64,000 nt of DNA from Atrina japonica (Eukaryota; Mollusca; Bivalvia; Pterioida; Pinnidae): NCBI GenBank assembly GCA_030159075.1, contig BROG01000397.1:1-64000 (forward strand), read 5' to 3'. The translations under genes were made by a program, and so were the position numbers. Below are positions 60,123-64,000 of the stretch, piece by piece. A model generated the notes under the pieces. It did not search any database. It saw only the letters and a program-made list of their open reading frames with translations, and was not told the DNA's origin. Each line of letters begins with the position of its first letter. The stretch's first letter is position 1.

Positions 60123-63100
60123 TCCAGCTCCCAACAAAATTTTGCAATGTCCTACATTTTGACCCCACCCACCCCCAGGGGCATGTGATGTCAGTGAACC
60201 CTTAGATGAACCTACAGTCTAAGTTTGGTTACTGTATCACAATCCAAACTTGAAATATTGCACTTTATTTGTAAGCGGGACCGAATTACGGACAGACACA
60301 CAAACAGACAGACGGACGATCCAAACACTAGTTGCCCCCGGTGGACATTTCAGGCTGGGGCATAAAAAAATCAATGTTCTGGACTTGTGTTTTTTATGTT
60401 AGAATCATAAATTTTTTTTTTATGACTTATGAGATAATTGAAAACCATACCTGGATGAAGTAGTCGAGTCTCAAGAGCTAATTTTAGAGATGTGACGAGG
60501 TGTGTTCTTAGATCAGTCTTTTCTAGACAAACCTTTAAATCAAGTATGGCTGGCTCAGATTCAGGAAATTCTATGATAATATTAAACAATTGGTCTATTT
60601 GTGTTTTAGCAAATGTCTCGTACATAAAATGCAGCAGTCTCCCTCTGAAACTTGCGATGCAGTCAGAATAAATATGTGTCCGATTTCCGGAATAAACTAA
60701 ATTCAACCAACCAATCACCTTTGAATCCAGCCACTGTAAAATACAAAACTAAAAATTTATAATCCATATCAAAATGATGTTAAATCTCCCATCATCAATT
60801 CTTGTTGCAAAAATATACAAACAAACAAAATGAATCAACATTTGGAAAGGATCCACATATACACTGGCAGAGGACCAATTCTATTCTCGCCAATGCTATG
60901 GTTTAAAGGTAAAATCACAATATTTAAGCATGCATGGTTGTTTATAGAAAAATTACATTTTTTCAAAATGTTTGGGCAAAATATTTGTAAGATACAAGTC
61001 ATAAAACCAAAATAACACCCAGTTTCCCCTTAGCTACCCCAAATGTGTAAGCATGAGTTCGAGGAGGATCGGTGGCTTTCAGTCTTTCACATGATCAGTG
61101 ATTCATTATTTCAATTAATTCTGAGTAACTAGTAGGATTGTAGATGACATTGTCAGATAATTTTCTTTTCCAAATATGAGCAAAATTAGTTATTACATCA
61201 AACAACCCAGAAACATGACAAAATTCAAAGCCTCTTGGTAAAGTGAAAGAAGACCTAGATATGACATCAGAGTTGGGGAGAATAGTGCTACATGTAAGTG
61301 TAAGTTAGAAAAGGTAGATATGTTGACTATCACAGTTGGGGGTGTAAGAAATAATAGTACCTGAATGAGCAAATGTCGTCAGAGTTGGGGAGGGGTAAAT
61401 GCCAGAATAGTGCTAAGTGTAAATAAGAAAAGGTAGATATGTTGACTATCACAGTTAAGGGGTGTATGAAATAATAGTATCTGAATGAGCAAATGTCCTC
61501 AGAGTTGGGGAGGGGTAAATGCCAGAATAGAGCTAAGTGTAAATAAGAAAAGGTAAATATGTTGACTATCACAGTTAGGGGGTGTATGAAATAATAGTAC
61601 CTGAATGAGCAAATGTCTTATATTTGATATGAAAATGTAAATGTAGTAAAGAAAAACATGTTGACCCAATATACATGTACATGTATAAGATAATCACTTT
61701 CTTTCTCTTTCTGCTTCAGACATACTTGCAATGTAAACATAAGTCAGGTAAAAAATTCTAAAAAAATCAACCATTCAATTAATTTTTTACTTTTTAAACA
61801 CCATTTCAGTTGTAAGTAAATGTTAAATGACACAGAAGCAAGTTATTTATAAGTTGGCAAGAATTGATAAGTTGTATCCTAAAAAAGGGGCGCATGAAGA
61901 TGATGAACCAAATGCTCTCAGTTTTCTCTGCATGTGTATGAATTTTAAAAATAGAATTGCTTCCCTGCCAGTACATGCATGTACATGTACATATTTGCTA
62001 CATGTATGTAGATTACCAGTGAGTAAAGTATAAAGTATATCATTTTCATTTGAGCATTTGATGAATCGATTTTTTTTACTTTTATTTTAATTCAACTTTT
62101 TACTTACCATTACAATGCATATATTACATTGTACATTTATGTTCAAGCCTGTAAGAAAACATTTCATTTTGATGTTTGGGTCCAAAAATTTATTCAAAAC
62201 ATTGAGAAATTCCACTCATAAACTGATTATAACCCCCCCCCCCTTCCAGAAAACAGAAAAAGTGATCATTTCATTTACATAGCACAGCAACCATGATATG
62301 GATGATCATCTACTGTAAAGTCATCAGTCACTTCACTTACAGACTGTAAAGACTCCAAATATGATGTTTCAAAGTTCCCTTTACATGCACTTTCCACGTG
62401 GTTTTTTATCCGTTCATGGACTATACTTGTAACAGCAGTCCCCGACACTCTCTCAAGAATACCAATATCATCCCTATTAAGTAAAAAAAAAGATATGCTT
62501 TTCTGATATCAAAAACATTTACCCTTTTCTACAGTTACATTTGTATGTTTGCGTTTTAAAAGAAGGGAAAAGAAGATTCTCTAATATCATGGCATATTTT
62601 TGTACCTGATGGTTAGTAATTATCATTTACATATAAAAATTCTTATACATGTAAGAATGCAAGAATTTAAATTTCATTTTACAGTTCGAAAGATTTAAGA
62701 AAAACACACAAACAGACCACAAAGGTACATGTAAAAAAAAATTTTTTTCTGACAATATCTGGATACAAAGTTTCTTGACTGACCTGGAAACATCAAACAA
62801 GCAAATGTTATACATGTAAACATGTGTTTTTACAGTCAACTCCACTTATAACTGAGGGAACAGGAGATAGATGTAGACCTTGTTTTAGTTGAATTTGTTA
62901 CTCAGATTCATATTGGAATAATGTAAGAAATTCACAGGAAACAGCATGATTCCTGCACCTCTGGCGCATAAAAAACTTTGGGGACACAAAATGAATAAAA
63001 CTGAGTCCCCGAGGATGCACTGTAACTGAATAATTGAACTGATTCTGAATCTGAGAAAGAAAATTGGTGTTGTTGTTTTCATGAATATCAAGTTTGAATG

Positions 63101-64000
63101 ATGGTCTATAAGGCCGTTCCAATTTTTTTCTATGTTAAGCGTCCACGTGCGATTTGGTTTAGGACATCGTATGTGTAAAAAACACACACAGTTGGTAATC
63201 CGGGAATGCATATTGTTCCTTACAAAAACATGGAATGAAAGTGTTTTAGTTTTGAAGTTGGTTTGATGCAGACATGGAGTTCAGATAAAATAAGCTAATA
63301 TAGATCTACCATAAACATTTGAAGTACTGTAGCATAATTAGGGTACTTTAGTGTTCTCTGATTAGTAGGACACATTTACTCAACTTAACTCAGTAACCTG
63401 ATCATGGCTGATGACATTTATTTCTATTATATGATCACAATTATAACTGAAGAATCTTGTGTTTTTGTTCAGGTTGTGTGTGTTTTTTCCGAATAGGTAC
63501 ATGTACATGTAGTTAGGTTTTTGAATTAAGAGTGGATGCTTAACATAGAAAAAACTTGTATTGGCCTAATAATAAATTGTACAGCAATTTTTCTAACTTG
63601 TTTATTTCAAGTAGGGTACAGTCACATTTCTGTGAGAAATATGTCTATATATGAATTACATGTACAGTTAAAGCTGATTTGAAATTTGTATAAAATTGGA
63701 ATATATCAAGTCCCTTTTGCTCAATAATGTGAAGTTGACTGTACATATGTACATTGTATATATATTTCAAATCAATATCCTCTATCACATGACAGATCTG
63801 ATTTCCCATTTGTATTACAAATGAATCTGTGCTATTTTTATACATGTACATCTGTGCTATTTTTATACATGTACATCTGTGCTATTTTTATACATGTACA
63901 TCTGTGCTATTTTTATACATGTACATACAATTTTCTGTTGATGGTGTGGAATCTTTCCATTATCTCTTTACAACGACAGACCTCCGTTTCTTCTCCACAG
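50655..64000 (-). CDS. ANAPC2: Anaphase-promoting complex subunit 2, C-terminal 587 residues (10 exons)
   Basis: APC2 is the cullin-like scaffold of the APC/C. With the RING subunit APC11 it forms the catalytic module that ubiquitinates securin and mitotic cyclins in nucleus and cytoplasm. Coding order: 64000-63929, 62473-62341, 60733-60451, 59661-59544, 57941-57769, 55888-55602, 54845-54683, 54119-54024, 52085-51856, 50864-50655, 1,765 nt in all, with the stop TGA at 50657-50655. All junctions are GT..AG and keep one frame. Recognisable order: N-terminal cullin-repeat end, ETRLLHPGVNTSDIL, RDDTVRCIV, DPVDADPG, the cullin homology core (NIYGSKELFVNEYR, LLKLRFGE, CEVMLKD), a winged helix (WTVEELSNVLQMP) and the APC2 C-terminal domain ending YRLPKPN. 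The human protein has 822 residues, so roughly the first 230-240 lie outside the window. No disabling change is seen, so it is probably functional. Confidence 0.97.
50892..51285. mobile_element. Intronic MITE with TATACAGG ends
   Basis: Left end TGTATACAGGTTTTTTTTTC and reversed right end TATACAGGGAAATTTTTGCC. The right part carries AGGGCATAAGGGGCAAAAAT, AAAACAAGGGCAAAAATTTC and the left TTCGCCC/TTGCCC motifs. Lies in the last ANAPC2 intron, starting 28 bp from the terminal exon. Confidence 0.55.
51856..52085 (-). CDS. ANAPC2: ANAPC2 exon i, winged helix
   Basis: Acceptor TGTAATTTAG, donor GTTTGT. Encodes RWTVEELSNVLQMPATALRR, KIAYWQTQGLLKED, an acidic linker (TDDDEAESAMASAHAQ) and REEELQ. 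The helix-turn-helix packs in the cullin C-terminal domain near APC11. Confidence 0.95.
52114..53357. mobile_element. 1.24-kb intronic element with terminal hairpin, possibly Helitron-like
   Basis: Left end AAACAAGAAGAGGGCCGATG, GTCCTAATCGGTCACCTGGG. Right end GGTCACCTGAGTGACTCAGGTGACCTAAAAA, a perfect 12-bp stem with a 1-nt centre, then CTAA. A 3' hairpin followed by CTRR is the Helitron hallmark, but the 5' TC is not clear. The interior has about five diverged copies of a 170-190-bp module (TGTATTCAGTTTTTCTTAGC, ATAGATGTAAAGAAGATTTT, ATGGCCATATTGACCCCACC, AGGGTAATAAATTT). Confidence 0.6.
52484..52541. repeat. (TA)n microsatellite
   Basis: About 29 uninterrupted TA units inside the element at 52114-53357, in an ANAPC2 intron. 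Confidence 0.97.
53690..53985. mobile_element. Dispersed element, GGTCGCGAAGGCAGACC type
   Basis: Left end AGATGGTCGCGAAGGCAGAC, CATACAGCTCATCTG. Right end GTGACAGAAATAGCTCTTCT, TCAAACTGGCGAGCTAAAAA. The ends contain short inverted motifs (AGCTC/GAGCT). I recall repeats with these ends in bivalve introns. Confidence 0.5.
54024..54119 (-). CDS. ANAPC2: ANAPC2 exon h
   Basis: Acceptor TGATTTCAG, donor GTATGA. Encodes LVNIDVELKERTLNFNVSPV and QAAIIMQFQDQ, the beta segment and helix before the winged helix. At 96 bp it is too short to appear as an obvious open frame. Confidence 0.92.
54255..54380. repeat. Short degenerate tandem repeat
   Basis: Four imperfect copies of GTGACAGGAAGCTAGGAAACAT and longer variants with GGTTTGAACAGATAGGGAACAT. 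Confidence 0.75.
54683..54845 (-). CDS. ANAPC2: ANAPC2 exon g
   Basis: Acceptor ATGTTGCAG, donor GTAAAT. Encodes EIEVNSMVLSAQFWPAFREE, KITLPEVMQKSLEEYTRKFE and TLNWKSHLG. The VLS..FWP motif is the APC2 version of the cullin VLT...WP motif. Confidence 0.95.
54969..55212. mobile_element. Foldback element in ANAPC2 intron
   Basis: Left GGCCTTAACTCATCAACCCC, TGAAGTCACATTT pairs with right AAATGTGACCACAGGGGTTG, AAAAGTTAATGGTCACC reversed. An inner pair, TCTACTGTCAAAATTCAAG and CTGAATTATGACAGTAGACC, extends the fold. Transcribed in either sense it would form a hairpin of about 100 bp. Left end ACAAGAGGACC resembles 44512 and 52114. Confidence 0.7.
55602..55888 (-). CDS. ANAPC2: ANAPC2 exon f, start of cullin homology core
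   Basis: Acceptor TTTTCGAAG, donor GTGAGT. Encodes TTSKSRRASDIISMLVNIYG, SKELFVNEYRMLLADRILTQ, ELLKLRFGESQLHFCEVMLK and DVADSKRLNSRVIEERKKSG. Contains the cullin-family YR.LLA.R.L and E...LKLRFGE motifs. Confidence 0.96.
55997..56178. mobile_element. TA-flanked MITE, TACAGTAAAACC type
   Basis: Starts TACAGTAAAACCTGCCTTAG, CGACCACC and ends GGTCATTATATACAAGTTTC, ACTGTA. Inside are repeated AAAGACCACT motifs. TACAGT..ACTGTA ends with TA flanks fit Tc1/mariner-type MITEs. Confidence 0.75.
56412..56605. mobile_element. TA-flanked MITE, TACAGTCAA type
   Basis: Starts TACAGTCAATCTTGACTATA, AAGGCCACT and ends GGCCTTAAATGTAAGTTTGA, CTGTA. The interior (AGGTGGCCTTTATAAAGAGG, TTAATTTGAATGGTCTTTG) recurs at 58258-58390. 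Confidence 0.78.
57769..57941 (-). CDS. ANAPC2: ANAPC2 exon e
   Basis: Acceptor ATCATTCAG, donor GTAAGG. Encodes RDDTVRCIVSNLTDDGSNEL, an acidic linker (DDGTQSDDEVDDWEKW) and IPDPVDADPG. The acidic linker before DPVDADPG is also present in vertebrate APC2. Confidence 0.95.
58055..58430 (-). mobile_element. SINE split by a MITE fragment
   Basis: Minus strand: TTAGTGATAGAGCATTGGAC (box A) near 58415-58396, TTAAAATTGTGGA, then an insert at about 58392-58258, then CTTGGAAGTGGAAGATCCTA, GGTTTGATTACTGC (box B), body and a TTTAAGACAGGATGTAAAAC tail. The insert carries the interior of the MITE at 56412-56605, with ACAGGTGGC and GCCACCTGT at its ends. Boxes A and B are thus separated by about 130 extra bases. 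Confidence 0.7.
58616..59064. mobile_element. hAT-type non-autonomous element with 8-bp target duplication
   Basis: 449 bp, starting TAGGACTGCCGCGATAAACC and ending CCATATCGTGGCAGCCCTA. The inverted ends match at about 14 of 16 positions. ACAAGTAC flanks both sides (58608-58615 and 59065-59072). An 8-bp duplication plus (C)AGGGCTGCCACGAT-like ends fit hAT elements. The interior has further TATCGCRATAC inverted motifs and no transposase. The frame at 58557-58766 is spurious. Confidence 0.9.
59544..59661 (-). CDS. ANAPC2: ANAPC2 exon d
   Basis: Acceptor ACTTTTCAG, donor GTATGA. Encodes VNTSDILTAYIAAIRSLRVL, DPAGVILELV and CDPVRKYL. Read-through frames on both sides of the exon are intronic. 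Confidence 0.95.
59800..60022. mobile_element. TTAA-flanked dispersed element
   Basis: 223 bp starting TTAAAGGGGCATTGG and ending ACAGTTAATGTATCTTTAA. Reversed, the right end is TTAAAGATACATT, a 12-bp imperfect inverted repeat with TTAA at both ends, compatible with piggyBac-type insertion. Shares its core with 22640-22890 and 45760-46010. Confidence 0.6.
60093..60372. mobile_element. Dispersed repeat, ACAAGATGTGTTTGTGAAAC type
   Basis: Left end ACAAGATGTGTTTGTGAAAC, ACAAATGC contains the palindrome TGTGTTTGTGAAACACA. Right end ACGGACAGACACACAAACAG, ACAGACGGACGATCC and GCTGGGGCATAAAAAAA. I recall this as a very common bivalve intronic repeat. Starts 282 bp after (left of) exon c. Confidence 0.6.
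60451..60733 (-). CDS. ANAPC2: ANAPC2 exon c
   Basis: Acceptor TTTTACAG, donor GTATGG. Encodes WLDSKVIGWLNLVYSG through FRGRLLHFMYETFAKTQID, EFPESEPAILDLKVCLEKTD and LALETRLLHPG. Last cullin-type repeat of the N-terminal half. Confidence 0.93.
61262..61618. repeat. 121-bp tandem repeat, about 3 copies
   Basis: Unit includes CAGAGTTGGGGAGGGGTAAA, TGCCAGAATAGTGCTAAGTG, TAAATAAGAAAAGGTAGATA, TGTTGACTATCACAGTTAAG and GAATGAGCAAATGTC. Copies 2 and 3 are nearly identical. In the ANAPC2 intron between exons b and c. Confidence 0.93.
62341..62473 (-). CDS. ANAPC2: ANAPC2 exon b
   Basis: Acceptor TTAATAG, donor GTAAGT. Encodes DDIGILERVSGTAVTSIVHE and on to NFETSYLESLQS. LERVS followed by a helix and a (K)GNFE(T)S segment is the APC2 signature. 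Begins at codon position 3 and ends on a complete codon. Confidence 0.9.
63826..63925. repeat. 25-bp tandem repeat, 4 exact copies
   Basis: Four identical copies of TCTGTGCTATTTTTATACAT, GTACA ending 2 bp from the donor dinucleotide of ANAPC2 exon a. Each unit contains the palindrome TACATGTA. Confidence 0.97.
63929..64000 (-). CDS. ANAPC2: ANAPC2 exon a (partial at window edge)
   Basis: Encodes CGEETEVCRCKEIMERFHTI and NRKL. The human protein has a comparable CWCRQ..EQFHQL segment. The exon ends two bases into a Leu codon before donor GTATGT at 63928. It may continue beyond 64000. Confidence 0.85.

Noticed and set aside
63660..63742. Possible 80-bp element with TACAGTTAAA and GACTGTA ends
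   Set aside because: Inverted match is too short and imperfect to separate from chance in AT-rich intron sequence.

Overview
This is AT-rich animal nuclear DNA, most likely from a bivalve mollusc or a close lophotrochozoan relative. It has long introns with GT..AG boundaries, very few open frames, dense microsatellites and minisatellites, tRNA-derived SINEs, and dispersed repeats of kinds I associate with bivalve genomes. The taxon is an inference from the repeats and from the divergence of the one gene; no species is claimed.

The only conserved host gene is on the minus strand at the right end. Ten exons between 50655 and 64000 encode the C-terminal 587 residues of anaphase-promoting complex subunit 2 (ANAPC2), the cullin-like scaffold of the cell-cycle ubiquitin ligase APC/C. 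All exon phases join without a gap and the natural stop codon is present. The 5' exons lie beyond the right edge. The introns carry many small transposons: a hAT-type element with an 8-bp target duplication, TA-flanked Tc1/mariner-like MITEs, foldback elements, a SINE interrupted by another element, and a minisatellite that ends 2 bp from a splice donor.

Positions 1-50600 hold no intact conserved gene that I can recognise; they are a graveyard of mobile DNA. Main items, left to right: (i) SINEs and 57-bp and 34-bp tandem arrays (1-6.5 kb); (ii) a decayed, frameshifted gene of an uncharacterised coiled-coil family (8.6-11.1 kb), interrupted by the 3' end of a retroelement; (iii) a mosaic of diverged segmental duplications, a 35-bp minisatellite and a TA-flanked MITE with a paralogous empty site (16-24 kb); (iv) an internally deleted L1-clade LINE on the minus strand (24-26.1 kb); (v) at least nine fragments of one retroelement with a YIDD-type reverse transcriptase, the most informative at 28.2-28.9 kb and 38.1-38.8 kb; (vi) a 1,048-bp DNA transposon at 32.7-33.8 kb with long inverted repeats built from CGCGTTATAACGCG palindromes, a 6-bp target duplication and the start of a helix-turn-helix transposase; (vii) a frameshifted Ty3/Gypsy integrase at 46.9-48.2 kb, itself split by a 396-bp MITE.

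No rRNA gene, genuine tRNA gene, CRISPR array or bacterial-style operon is present. The candidates most worth following as undescribed systems are the coiled-coil family at 8.6-11.1 kb and the palindrome-array transposon at 32.7-33.8 kb. All homology statements come from reading the sequence and from memory of the families; no search was run.
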